Assembly: GCF_901000735.1 (NCBI RefSeq)
Contig: NC_081545.1
Location: forward strand, 14,310,919 to 14,374,918
Reading direction: 5' to 3'
Length of the DNA stretch: 64,000 nt
Source of the DNA: Corylus avellana
Lineage: Eukaryota; Streptophyta; Magnoliopsida; Fagales; Betulaceae
Shown here: positions 1-12,086 of the stretch, one piece after another
How positions within the stretch are numbered: the first letter of the stretch is position 1
Layout of the letters: each line of letters starts with the position of its first letter
The notes under the pieces: model-generated
Told to the model about the DNA's origin: nothing
What the model saw: only the letters and a program-made list of their open reading frames with translations
Databases searched by the model: none
Translations under genes and position numbers: made by a program

Positions 1-1095
1 CAAGATCTAGAAATACTTATCCGTTCTTTATTGTTGTTATTCACTGCAGCCCACTAAGTCATGCTGCATCGAAAAATCTAAAAGATAGGTATGACAGACA
101 AACACCAAAACCACTCAAGCAAAACTCAAACTATAACATCAAGAAAGCATCCAAAATATGCAGCAAGCAACTTAGAGACAGATTAAAAAAGTATCAATTT
201 CTGCCACAAAACCATGCATAAAAGGTTTAGACAGCAAGCTATTGTCTATGAAAACTTAATTAACTAACCAAATAAAACTCCATTGTATATATTGTAAAGA
301 AAATGATAACCTATCATATAGAAGTCAATCATAAAGTTGATGAAGCAAATCATTAATCATAAGACAATGACTAAAGAAGTAGCTAAAGATTACCTACACA
401 CAACCAAACAGAAATACTCTAAAGGAATCCAAGATCAAAGACTGCAAAAATAGAGAGATAGTTAGAGGGTCCTTTGATCCTCTAGTTAGCACGGTGTTTT
501 TGGAAAATATTTAATTGAATGTGTGTTTTTCCGCGTGTATTTTGTCCATTTATATAGACAGTGCTTTGAATCAAGACAAATCCTTTTGTCCCACAGATTC
601 TGGGCATCATGTGGATGTCTCTAAAATGTGACTGAAAACCACGTATCAATGGGAGGTGCCCTCCGTACTCTTTGGGTGTAGCCTTAGAGGGGCTCGGGAT
701 AGGGTTGGAATGATACAACGTACGCTTTTTCTGACACTCAGTAGGTATAGTGATAGTGATCGGAAGGCAATAGGCCCCCACTTGCTGGCATTCTGACTAA
801 TAAGATCAGAAGTAGTGTGATCAAACTACCATGCTTTAGGGATTATTCACAGATACACATTAATTGCAAGTCCAATCACGAACAATGCATGAAAGACTCA
901 ACGAAGATATCTCACGAACAACTCAACGAAAAATTGTATTCCATCTTTAATCATTTGAAGTTTCAAATATCCTGTCCTTGAGTAATTGATGATCGGAGAT
1001 ATCTCATGATTATCAATCGTAGTTGGTCTTGCCTAACCGGCCCTAGATATACTAAGAAATGGGTTGGGCCCATATTGTTAGCCTGATTCCCAATA
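1..1095. other. Unclassified non-genic sequence at the window edge
   Basis: No gene or repeat could be recognised with confidence. A 99-codon frame on the minus strand (482-781) has no family I know and no splice partner. The stretch from about 1020 to 1095 contains a GGGCCCAT-type block followed by AGTTACCCCC. That resembles the sequence at 39526-39568 in front of the PF04195-type element, so it may be the end of an LTR of that family. This is inference. Confidence 0.3.
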
Positions 1096-1651
1096 GTTAC
1101 CCCCTAAATCCCCTGGCTGACGTATTGAAGGAAGCCAGTTGGGATTTAATTATTTTAAGGGCAGCGTTCATACCTTCCTATTCTGCTTTTGATATTCGGT
1201 GAACTATTTTCAATTGCGAGCAGATCTCGCCATGCGTTCAGAGATGTCTCTCCAACTTCAGAGGGTTTTTCACAATTACGGAGTTCTCCTTTAAGTGTTG
1301 ATTCGGCTAGCTTTCTTCTGGCAACATTTCATGCTTTAGTTTTTCTTTTCGTCGTGTCTTCTCTCTCATTCTTCTTCCTAATTTCTCATTCATAGCTTTC
1401 CCAAGGGTTGCCTTTGGAACATTGGACTTTTAACCCTTCGATGACCTCAACATTCTTGAGAGAGAGCATTCAAACTTTTCTATATCATGAATTGAACCAT
1501 TTGTTTCTCCATTTCGGTCGTGTTTTGTTCTCGTATATCCCGATCACTTTCTCACCAAGTAGCTAAACCTTTTGTGTTAGATGCCACCTACTCCATGGTT
1601 GTCTTGGATGCTCTTCCCAAGCCCTCACTTTGCTATCTCATAAATCGAACC
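1096..1651 (+). mobile_element. 5' fragment of a PF04195-type retroelement
   Basis: The segment from about 1498 to 1620 is a close but imperfect direct repeat of 4726-4850. Both end in a start codon followed by codons for M-P-P-T-P (ATGCCACCTACTCC at 1581-1594 here). In the downstream copy this start leads into a gag-like protein. Here the reading frame is cut off at about 1651 by the LTR that begins TGTAATACC. I read this as the 5' leader and first codons of a second copy of the same element, not a host gene. Confidence 0.45.
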
Positions 1652-2760
1652 TGTAATACCTTGAAAATAAATTAGGGTTAAGTACACTCTGATTATGATA
1701 CTCGGGTTGGTTCTCATTTGGTAAAGTGTAAGACCTTGGACTTTTAAGAATTTACTGTTGCACCAAACGTTCAACGGAGGTACCGATCCTTGTAGTACTG
1801 AAGATTTAGCTTATACATGGTAACAACCAATGATTATGGGATCAATTACAGTGTGAAGGTTAAGGAATAATTCCTAAAAGACTAGAAAGCATTAGAAACA
1901 CTTCATAAGATGGAAATATTATATTTTATAATCCCAAGAAGACACTTAAGAATATTAGAATAGATACCATGACGTTCGTCTTGGAAAGAACTTTCCGTAA
2001 TCGGGTTTCACACGCAATTCCGAGACCCGTAGTAAAAGTTATGCTTGTTTTACTGAACACTGCGCAGTCGTTCAATTGCTGAAATGTCAATTGCAAACGT
2101 TCATAAGTGTTGACCAAACTTTCCCTGCTGGTTCTAGCCGAACATTAGCTGGCTTTGGCTGAACGTTCACTGTTCCTAACTGAAAATTCACTGAGAGAGT
2201 GTTAGGAAGGTACAGAGTCTACAGACAGGCTTTTCAGGCGTAAGTCCAAAAGTACACCGAATGTTAGTTGGAGGACCACCCGAACATTTGCTGACCAATT
2301 TTTGGACCGCTGGATATTGACCAAACGCCTGACAAAAGCTATGCATAGTACCCGAACGTTCGCCCAATAGTACCGAATGTTTGCTACTTTGCAAAATTGT
2401 CACAACAACGCCACAACTTTTCCTACCCTATAAATACCCCTCCCTACTCAATCCTTAAGCTTCATTCTACCCATGTTTCCCTCTAGAACCTCTGCTTGAG
2501 TGATTTTGTAAGTTGTGAAAGTTCTTGAAGGAGAATGAGAGATTTCTTAGAGGTTTTGCTTCAAGGGGATAATATTCTAAGCTCAGCTTGTTCCTCACTT
2601 AGTTGTTATGTTGTTTAAGTACTCTTCATAGTTAGCTTAGTTGGTAGTTTTGAGCTTTTAGTCATGTTGTTGGCCTTCATCTTGGTTTAAGCAAGGGTTA
2701 GCGTTTCATTCTTATTGGAAGTATTTCGTTATACATGGAGATGTTATTTTGGGCTAGGAA

Positions 2761-2958
2761 TAGGGGTGTCAAAAATTACCGGGGAACCGAAACCAGAACC
2801 AAGAAACTGGGGAGCCGGTTCCGGTTCTGGTTCCGGTTGCAAAAAAATAAAAAACTGGGACCCCGGTTCCAGTTCCGGTCCCGGTTTTGGGCACCCAGCA
2901 AAAACCGGGAAACCGGAATTGGGTGCATTTATATATAATAATAATTTTTTTAATATTT

Positions 2959-2996
<38 letters not shown>

Positions 2997-3638
2997 TTAA
3001 TATACAAAAGAGCCAATGCCTCTATAATAGTGATTTTTCTTTGATGGCGCCAAATTATTATTTTGCCCTTTGGTATTAAGCTCACCCAGTTTAATTAGTA
3101 AGGAAATAATGAATTTGATTTGAGGTTATTTTGTCTTTTAATACACAAAGGTAAGGAAATAATAAATTTGAATTAGTTTGACCGGGTTTTTGGGTATTTC
3201 ACCTCACTTACTTTTTGTATGATGTTGTAGATTTACGGTTAGGCCTTATTATTTCTTTGCAAAGTTAAATTAAGAGGGTTATTTGTGTCTTCTCATCATT
3301 TCTATTTTCCTTCCTTTTTTTCTTTTTCTTTTTTTCTTCCTTTTCATCCTCCGAGAGCCTCCTCTCTCTCCTCATTTTTTCTTTTCCATTTTCTTCTCTT
3401 CTCCCTCTTCTTTTCATTTTTTTGAAATGAAACCTTATGATTTTTTCATGAGGGTTTCAAAAAAAAAAAAAACAATTTTTTTAAAAAAGGGGTTACCAGA
3501 CAGGGTAAAAACCAGAACCGGCTGGTAACCGACACCCGGTTCCCGGTTCCAGTTTCCCAAATCCAAGAACCGGGGTACCCCGGTTCCGGTCCCAGTTTTG
3601 GCCAAAAATCGGAAAACCGGACCGGGTTGACACCCCTA
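2761..3638. mobile_element. Non-autonomous hAT-type element (GGTTCCGG subterminal repeats)
   Basis: The termini are inverted repeats: TAGGGGTGTCAA at the left and its complement TTGACACCCCTA at the right. An exact 8-bp target duplication, GCTAGGAA, flanks it at 2753-2760 and 3639-3646, the length expected for hAT elements. Both ends carry dense arrays of GGTTCCGG/CCGGAACC-like motifs in inverted orientation. Such arrays are typical subterminal transposase-binding sites in hAT elements. The interior is AT- and CT-rich with a TA microsatellite and no transposase frame. Confidence 0.85.
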
Positions 3639-3966
3639 GCTAGGAATATGTTAGGAACCTTATTGTAACCTTAGAACTTGCTTAGGAGTGATTAGAAGGC
3701 TAATGGGTTTCTGGGAGAACGTTCGCACTTTCTGGCCGAATGTTCGATTTCGAGCTCAAACATTCGCTAGGTTGGCAAAATGTTCAGGCAGAAACTTAAA
3801 TTGGACGTTTTTAGGTTTATGACTCGTTTTAGCTTGAGTATAAAACTAATTATAGGTCTTTTCTCAGTATTCCAGGTTATGGAGCCTCAAGGGGATTTTC
3901 TAGAGGAGCCCTACGACTCAGGTGAGTACAAACTCACATGAATACTTGTTGTTACTTCCCCGCATT

Positions 3967-3968
<2 letters not shown>

Positions 3969-4008
<40 letters not shown>
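3969..4008. repeat. AT dinucleotide microsatellite
   Basis: About 40 bp of uninterrupted (AT)n inside the candidate solo LTR. Similar runs occur near 2964-2993, 13053-13072, 29119-29150 and 58162-58178. Confidence 0.95.
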
Positions 4009-4010
<2 letters not shown>

Positions 4011-4725
4011 AACATGCATATTTAAAACTCTCATGAAATACATTTTAGACTACTGTGAACTCTCTTTTGTGAAAACGTATGTGGATTAACAAGATAATGA
4101 TGAGACTTATAAAAGCATGCATGTAATATTTTGGGTAGACTATACAATTTGAACTATGACATGGTTCTCATATTACAGCATATATTATATCTATTTTGCA
4201 TCCATGATAAATTGCCACCACATAATGCTGCATGTGTTCTATAAACAACAGAAGTTCACCATTTAATGACAGGTACATCATGAGCATTTCTATTCACTAA
4301 GTCATCGGACTTACATTGTATCTTCCCCTTTTTTTCTCCATCTGTATACATGTGCTGTTATAGATAGTTTAGCTGAAGGTGGATACCACCCCACTAGTTA
4401 CCATGACTAAGTGGGGTGTCATGGTAACTAGTACTTTTGGGTTATGCTGTAAACTTAAGAGTTTTCATGCATGCTTGCATATTAAGGTATAGCATGGATC
4501 CCTTATAAAGACGATATTTATAGTGTGATTTCAACTATTGTGATGATCCTTGGTAAATGCTCTGATTGTAATGATTACTGTTTATAGAATCTTAATGTTT
4601 CTGCTTCTTAGGATCCTCTTTTTTTGGAGTAGAGATCCTTGAGTCTTGCCCCTTGCAGGATAAGACTGGGAGATGAACCATGAATTTAATTACCAGTTAA
4701 TTAAATTTTCGAGCGTCACAAAAAT

Positions 4726-5855
4726 CGTTGTTTCTCAATTTCGATGGTGTTTTGTTCTCGTATATCTCGATCACTTTCTCACCAAGTAACCAAACCTTTT
4801 GTGTCAGATGCCACCTACTCCATGGGTATCTTTGATGTTCATCCTAAGCCCTTGTAGTTTTTGAGTTGGAGATCGAATCTAACAAAGAAAGATGTACCCA
4901 GATTGCAGAAGGCAAGTGTGATTCCAAAAGACTTGTGGATCCAAATTCCAGGACCAAATTGTGGTGTCGAGGTGGAGGATAAGGGGCATGAAGTGGCCAT
5001 ATACGAACTAATGTTCAAATCCAGTGTAAGAATCACCTTCCTTTCAGTGGTGTGAGAGTTACTTTTCGAACTGCGGTTAGCCTTTGCCCAGCTCAAGCCT
5101 AACGGGTGGCGATACTTGATGTCATTCTATGTGTTGTGGCCGACGGTTTTGGACCTAGGCAACCACCTGACATCGAGAGAATTTCTACACTTGTACTGCC
5201 CAGTGAGGTATGGGGAATCATGGGTGATGCAAAGAAGATGTGTGAAGTGCATTGAAACCCAAGCAAGTGCACTGAGACAAGCTAGTGCGAGCCGCTCATC
5301 TTTTTCATCTTAGGGATTGGATGGGAGCTCCCTAAGGAGCTGGGAGAGAATCTGCCGGTGAAATGGGTCCCTCTAAGGTGAGGTGGTCGAAACCCCAAAA
5401 CCATGATCCCTCCTATAGTGACCCTTGAGGAAAAGGCACGGGTTCAAGACGTGATCAACTAGGGAGAGAGTAATAAGGGCAAGATGAACCAGTATTACCT
5501 CCTTAACAATTCCTTCTTGGATGAGTATTTGGGACACAGCCATGTGGTCAACCCTCGACCGTAGTGAGAGGGCCAAAAAATTTGGTTCTTGAAAAGGAAA
5601 ATGGGAAGGCAATCACAATTCTTTCCGAGGAGAGACCAAAAGCTCCTTTGGCAAGGAGCAAGGCCCAATCATTCTTCGAGAGCTTAATCCTCCTAGGCAA
5701 ATGCTTTCCCGAAAAGAAATTGGTTGGAGGCTCATACTCGAGGATAAGCCCTTTGTATCTTTCGAGGGTCAGGACCAACAACCTCCTTCTCGTTCCTTCT
5801 CATATGGAGGCCCTCATAGAGAGTGAAAAATGGAAGATGTTGGAAAAAGTATAGA
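4726..5855 (+). pseudogene. Degraded gag-like ORF of a PF04195-type (putative gypsy-type) retroelement
   Basis: Translation from about 4861 to 5312 gives a stretch matching the plant domain named Putative gypsy type transposon (PF04195). It has a YELMFKS segment, then a run of the ELLFELRLAFAQLKPNGWRY type, then a short hydrophobic YVLWPTVLDL segment. An in-frame TGA at about 5053-5055 interrupts it, consistent with a CGA to TGA change. A further fragment of the same kind (5564-5854, starting MRGPKNLVLEKENGK) follows after more stops. It is a dead element, not a host gene. The assignment rests on remembered family patterns. Confidence 0.6.
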
Positions 5856-6511
5856 AAAAAGTGGTTTGAACAGGGAAAAATTAAAATTTCCAAACCAATA
5901 TCAACTTTAAGAATAACATAATTGTATAGGACTTTAAAAAGTGGTTTGCACAGCTTAATTATTGCATAGGATTTCACTACACATAAAAGCCCCAAGCCAA
6001 TTTTGGAATTTAATCTCATACCCAAAATTTTACCTAACTTCGAGAGAATTTAGAGATTTTGAAATTACCTCAATTTAATCGGTTAAACGGATGTTCAATT
6101 GTTAACAAATGCTACCCCATGCTCAAAAGTGATGGGAGAGTTGATTTGGAACAAACCCAAGCCAAACCTGGAGCACACATGAAAGAGAGAGTGATTGAGA
6201 GAGTCAAAACGCTAACTAGTTACAGCCCTTGTACAACCCCATTATGGGTATTTTTGAGCTAAAAACCCAAGCCAATCAATCTCAAGCTGATATGAAATCG
6301 CAAGACAGAAAATGAGAGAGAATTGAGAAAAGAGAGAGCTTATGGTTTTAGACACAAGGAACTATGTACAGCTTCCAACATTAAACTATTGAGCTTGCCG
6401 TGACCAATTTGAGAGCCAAGATCCATGCCAATCTCAAGCCCATGCAAGAGAGAAAGAGAGGGGAGGAGACAACCAAAACTTGCTGTGAGAAATAAGGAGA
6501 AGTGAGGCTCA
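5856..6511. other. Non-genic spacer
   Basis: I see no coding region, RNA gene or element end. A 16-base near-repeat (AAAAAGTGGTTTGMACAG type) occurs at about 5863 and 5937. The rest is purine-rich sequence with GAGAGA runs. Confidence 0.4.
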
Positions 6512-7810
6512 TGTTGTGCAATTATCCACCTAAATTAATAGACGAATAATTGTACGTTTTACTCGCAAGTGCACAAGATCAAAACGATAGTATAGAAAGC
6601 AAGTATGAGATCATTCCCACAAGGATTGTGATAATTATGCTTAAAAGTAATTCCCTAAATTAATTAAATGAATTAAACAAGATGAAAGATTGAATTGAAA
6701 TAAGAAGAGTGAAAGGGTAGGGTTTTGATATATACCGCTAACCATACTCAAATAAGATAAACAATATGCCAATGTTCCAATCATATAAAGATATCCAATG
6801 TTTGCCAACCTCAGGGCATGGTATCTACTCCTTAAGCTATTGATTTCCCTAAGTAATGAATTAGACATGGTATCTACTCTAATTCTTTTCTCTCTTAAAG
6901 GATTTAGCATGACACTAAGTTGTTCTTCAAAAAAGCATAAATCTATGAAAATCGACAACCATATGAAGCCTAGGGCATGGAATCTACTCCCGATTCTCCA
7001 TGTTGATTAATCCAAGAACCTGTGATGGGGTTCTTTTGTCACTTTATTAAGCCCAGAACTCAGTCATCTAAATTGACTTAAATAACATAGGAAATGATCA
7101 AGTTAAGTATCCAAAATATAATTGTGGCAAAGGCGCCAATATTGAAATCTTAAAGAGACATGATTAGGGTTTCAATAGAGCCCTAACTAAAGTATTAGCT
7201 ACACATAATTTGGATGGAAATCATCCTCATAAAAAGAAAATAAAAAGGATAAGAAGAAAAACCGATAAACCCTTCTAGCCTCCAAATCTTCTCCCAAAGA
7301 TTGAATCTGCTTCTCTTTCTTCTCCCTATTCAAACTGGATGCATTGAGGGGTTATTTATAGGGTTTGGAACAACCCTAGACGTTCTTGTTCAACCTAACA
7401 ACTCAAAAGTCAAGTTGGAATTGGATTCTAGACTTTGAAACCGTGCAAAATCGTGTCAAACCGTGTCCTCTACTGCCCAGCTCACGACTGCTCTCGATCG
7501 CAGGAGGGAGCGCTCGATCGCATTCCTGCAATCGATCCTACTGGTTTGGGTGCTTGAGCACATGTCTATGCTCGAGCCTGGCTACTTGTGCGCTCGAGCC
7601 TATTCTTGCATGCAATTGATCCCAGCCTCCAGCTTTTCCCGAAAATGTCTTTTAAGTATGGAACTTGTCGGAAACGCTTGCTTTTCTTCAAAATCCTAAA
7701 AACTACAAGAAAACATGAAAACAATACAAAACATCAACGGATAACAAAACTAAGAGATTAAAATATGTGAATTAAGGGGCTAGAATGTGTAACATTCAGC
7801 ACTTATGACA
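6512..7810 (-). mobile_element. Reversed LTR of the gag-only family
   Basis: Read on the minus strand, this matches the LTRs at 9582-10960 and 13861-15271. Matches include the TACTATCGTTTGATCTTG and ACTCGCAAGTGCAC region near the 3' end, the block of date-like TAGACACC repeats, and the cluster of CGATCG motifs (about 7490-7530). Ends are TGTTGTGC (6512) and its counterpart TTATGACA (7810). A polypurine-tract complement (CCCCCAAACTTA) follows immediately at 7811, placing this as the 3' LTR of a minus-strand copy. It is 1299 bp long. Confidence 0.8.
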
Positions 7811-8704
7811 CCCCCAAACTTACATATTGCTAGTCTCTTATCAATACGAAACTGAAAATAAAAAAGAGCATAAAACAACAACTACTCTACCTTCTCTGTC
7901 GTGGGAAACACGATTGCATTTAGCTTATGCAACAAACCTTTTCAACCCCTAGGCATCCCTAGTAGGACGAGTGAAGTCTCATGAGGGAGGGAGAAATGTT
8001 ACCAACAAACATTATGCAAAGTTCATGTCATCCATAAGATTGAAGTGTCACTTGAAACAATGATTTTCATTTATTAGCAAGCTTGAAAGGATAAACTCCA
8101 TCTTCAAAATGAATTGGAATTCCAAAGTCTAATCACTTATAAATGATAGGCTGAGGCATCATGAGTTCAATTAAGTGTAAAGTGAACCAACACATAATTA
8201 TGAAGCTTCAAATTATTTCTAATGTACAATGACTCAATACCTCAAAGTTCACTAGGATTCCCATTGGAATAAATACTATGGCAAAACAGTAAGAACATTA
8301 TTTCTTTATTCTTTTTGGACAGGCTATGCAATGCTTGGTTCCCTTAATCTTTCTAATTGACCCATGTAACGAGTGTTAGGCCAATGCTTCCCAAACCAAA
8401 TGGTTTTAGGGCCCTAGGTGTAAGAACACCCTTATGGGCTTACTAACTAGAGTCAAAAGGGCTACGAAACCAAACTAGCCATGACATTAACAAATTTAAA
8501 ATTCTTACATTTTGATGTGAACACTAAGTGCTTAATAAGGCAAGAGATACAGTTACTTGGTGAAAAGCTCAAAATGATCAACATTTTTTTTTTAAAATGC
8601 CAATGTATCCATCTGACAAGTCACCCAACTTCACCCAAGACATTGAAAACATACACAATCGGGTTCACATGTCATACCTCACCAATTATGTGCTAATGTG
8701 CTCG
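7811..8704 (-). mobile_element. 3' interior of the reversed gag-only element, truncated
   Basis: This is the reverse complement of the interior just upstream of the 3' LTR in the intact element. For example, 8669-8704 corresponds to the region at about 12950-12985 containing the ATTAGCACATAATTTG motif. It carries no coding frame. The match stops at about 8704, 20 bp before the next LTR starts, so the gag part and the other LTR of this copy are missing. Confidence 0.75.
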
Positions 8705-9581
8705 TGGCAATTGTTGTGACAAATTGTAATACCCCGAATTTTTAAATCGTTTTAAAAAGAGTTTTAAACCCCTACTCAACAAGTTAATAGCCTTCTAAAT
8801 CAGCCCTAAACAGAAAACCCTAAGCTATCTCAGCATAACCCAAAGCCCTCACACTTAAAGCCTTGAAGCTAAACCAGACCCTATGCTTACTCACCGTACG
8901 CCCAGTAGTACCGGACGTACGCCAGGGGACCACCGGACGTATGCTCTTGTCTTTAGTATTGGACATATGCCAGGGGACCATTGGACGTATGCTACTTTTT
9001 GGTAGACCACTGGTTAATAACTGTACGTACGATACACCATTTAGACAGTTGAATAAATAGTACCGGGCGTCCGCTACTTTTCAGAATTGTTGGTAGCGCC
9101 CTCAGCTTTTCTGGCCTATAAATACCAACCCTCACCACCCCCTTGAACCCATTCTTATGCCCCAAACTCTCTGAGAAACTTCTATGTGAGTGATTTGTGA
9201 GTTTTTGATTTAAGAGAGAAGGAAGAAAGCTTGGTGTTCTTGCCACCTCCCGAGGTAAACCCTTGCCCCTTTTTATACTCTTAATATTGTTCTTATTGCT
9301 TTATTAATGTTGTGAGTTTTCAAAAGACACTATGTCAAGCTTTTTACTCCTTTCCTGACTAACCAAGAATGTTTTCAAAAGAGTTTCAAAAGCTTCCTTG
9401 ATTCCTTGTATTGCATGATGATTGCGTTTTCTTACGTTTATTCAATAGCCTAGAAGGGATATAGTAGCCTATAGATTTTGTAGAAACCATAAAACACCAT
9501 TTGGAGCTTTTGACGGATTGCCTAACCCACTGACCGGACATATGCCCTCGAGCCCGTACGTACAGCTAGGAAACCAGGCAT

Positions 9582-10960
9582 TGTTAAGTACCAAAATATT
9601 CATATTTTAGCCCTTAAACTTATATGTGTTAATTCCTTAGTGTTGTTAGTTTGTGCTATTTTACTTCCTTTTTATATTTTCTTTGTTTTATAGGTTTTTT
9701 GGAAGAAAAGAAAGCATTCCTAAAAGTATCGGGCTTAAAGGTTAAATTGAGAAAAAGCTAGAAGACTTGAAAGAAGCAAAAAAGAAATTCTGGTAGTGCG
9801 ATCGAGCGCACTTCTAAAGAGGTCCAGACGAGCGAGTGCAAGGCGTGTGCTCGTGCACACAAGAAAAGACTCGATCGCATTGCGATCGAGCACACATGGG
9901 CTGCGATCGAGCGCACCCTTGCGCTGAAGAATTCTAGAAGCTACGGCCAGACTCCTTTGCTTTCCATATTAGGGTTTTTCTAGTCCTAGTTGCACTAGGA
10001 CTAAACCCTACGATTTTACTAGGGTTTCTAGGTTTTCTAGAGTATTCATAAGCCTATAAATAAGACCTCTAAACCTTTAGAATGATCATCCTTGAATAGA
10101 CACAACTTTGGGGAGAGGAATTTGGAGGCTACTTCTAGGAGCGGTTTTTGGTTCTTTCTTTCCCTTTTCTTTTTAAGTTTTATTTTAATTATGTGTTACT
10201 AACTCTTAAGGAGGGCTAGATTGAAGCCCTAATTATGCTTATTTAATATTTCAATATTGGCACCTATGTGATAATTATATTGTGTTGCTTAACTTGATTA
10301 ATTCCTGTTTTCTCGAATTCGTCATATGTATATGATTGGCCATTATATGCATGTGGTATGTATTAGTTAATTAAATCAATTTGGATGATCGAGTCCTAGG
10401 TTTAATAAGAGTAACAAAAAAATCCACACCGGGTTCTTGGGTTAATCAACATGGGGAACCAGTTGTAGACACCTATGCCCTAGGCCTCATGTGTTTGTCG
10501 ATTTCCATAGATTTATGTTTTTTTAAAGAACAACTTAGTAGACACCCATGCTAAATCCTTTAAGAAAGAAAAGAATTAGAGTAGACACTCATGCCTAATT
10601 CGTTGCTTAGGGAAATTAATAGCTTAAGGAGTAGACATCCATACCCTTAGGTTGGCAAACATTAAGTATTCATAATATGATTGGATCGTTGGCATATTGT
10701 TATATTATCTAAGTATGATTAGTGGTGGATATCAAAGCCCTACCTTTACCTTTTCATTTATCTTTATATCTTTTTATTTATTTTTTTCACAATATCAATT
10801 TAGTGACAATTTGATATTTTTATCACTTCTAAAACAAAATCAACAATCTCGATGGGATTGATCTCGTACTTGCTGCACTATACTATCGTTTGATCTTGTA
10901 CACTTGCGAGTAAAATGTACTAAATATTATCTATTAATTTAGATAATATTTGGCACAACA
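9582..10960 (+). repeat. 5' LTR of the gag-only element
   Basis: It has TATAAATA at 10055-10062. About 120-270 bp upstream lies a cluster of CGATCG-containing motifs (9791-9930). Downstream are repeated TAGACACCCATGCC-type units of the LTR body. It is colinear with 13861-15271 with scattered substitutions. Confidence 0.9.
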
Positions 10961-11318
10961 AGTTTTTGATGCCATTGCCAAGGATTGTTTGATTTTGTTT
11001 GGAATTATTTTCCTTAGTTTATTTTTGTTTTAATTTTTTCTCTTTTTCTAAGTTTTTCCACAGTTACTGTTTTGCCTCTGGAGATGCGATCGAGCCCCCA
11101 TCCAAGGTGATCGGGCGCACCTCACGATGCGATCGATCACACATCCGAACAGCAGCACAGTTACTGCACTAATTATAAATCTGATTTTTTTCTTTTATTT
11201 CATACAGGGTTAGTTGAGTCTGTATCTTCGTAAGTTTTATTTTTAATTTTGTTTTTATTTTCCCTTTTAATTTTAACTTTTTGTTATTTTATTTTTAATT
11301 TCACACATGTGAGGAAGC

Positions 11319-12086
11319 ATTCCGACACCCCATGGACCATGTTCATTATGCCATGACCCTTATCACCATATTAGAGAATGTCTTACAATGAGACAAATTT
11401 TTAACAAAATTAATGGGCGTAAGAACACATCGTTTTCTAGACCGAAGAACGACAACTATCTTGATTCCTGCAACCCAACCTAGAGCCAACAGTCAAATTT
11501 CCAATGGCAAGCTCAAGCTCCTAGAAATCATGCTCCACAATTTAATGAACTGCATCATCAATCATATCCGCAATTCTATGATCAAATAGCTGCCATGCAG
11601 AAGACATTAAATATGATTGTAAACTCCATGACTACTCAAAACATCTCTCCCATTCAGCCAGCTACCCAACTCCAGGTATGTGCCATATGTTCTCATTCTG
11701 ATCATTCTACTGAAACTTGTCCTTTGTATTCATCTACAAATCAGGAGCAAGAGTCAAAGCTGAATAAACTGGAGAGTATGGTACACACCCTGGTGACTTC
11801 GCAACAGCAATTTATGATTGATCAAAAACAAATCAATACAAGGGCCGATCAAGTGTTTCAAAGAACCGATCAAGCCATTCAAAGACTGGAAGTACAAATG
11901 GGACAATTGGCCAGGGAGCTAAGTGCATCTCCCCTCAATTGGCCTCAACAATACCAAGAAGAAGAGTGTCAAAGCCAGTTGATGGAAAACCCCAATGGAC
12001 AATCAATGGAGGAAGAATGCACCTACTATCATGCACAAGCTGTCACACTGAGGAGTGAAGAGGTGGTTGAAAATCCAGTGGAATAG
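11319..12086 (+). pseudogene. Gag of the nested gag-only element, two CCHC zinc knuckles
   Basis: The frame runs from about 11319 with one internal TAG at 11481-11483, and it is open from 11595 to 12086. Two perfect C-x2-C-x4-H-x4-C knuckles are visible: CSLCHDPYHHIREC at about 11349-11390, and CAICSHSDHSTETC at about 11679-11720. A glutamine-rich linker and a coiled segment (about residues 50-110 of the 163-codon open part) follow. The frame ends near AVTLRSEEVVENPVE, recalling the TLRSGK motif of Athila/Tat-type gag proteins. The capsid-like N-terminal part is missing or too decayed to recognise. Its role would be RNA packaging in virus-like particles. The stop codon suggests this copy no longer makes full-length product. 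Confidence 0.75.

Larger units (their letters stand above)
1652..4720 (+). mobile_element. Candidate solo LTR, TGTAAT family, carrying a hAT insertion
   Basis: It begins TGTAATACC like the LTR at 8725. It contains a TATA box (TATAAATA, 2429-2436) in CCCTATAAATACCCC context, and it has a related downstream region before its end at about GCGTCACA (4720). Without the 878-bp hAT element it is about 2.2 kb, comparable to about 2.0 kb for the 8725 LTR. No primer site or internal region follows, so I call it solo. I could not find a target duplication, so the borders are provisional. Confidence 0.5.

Noticed and set aside
482..781. 99-codon minus-strand frame at the left edge
   Set aside because: No recognisable family, no splice partner and a flanking sequence that looks like retroelement DNA. 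Probably accidental.
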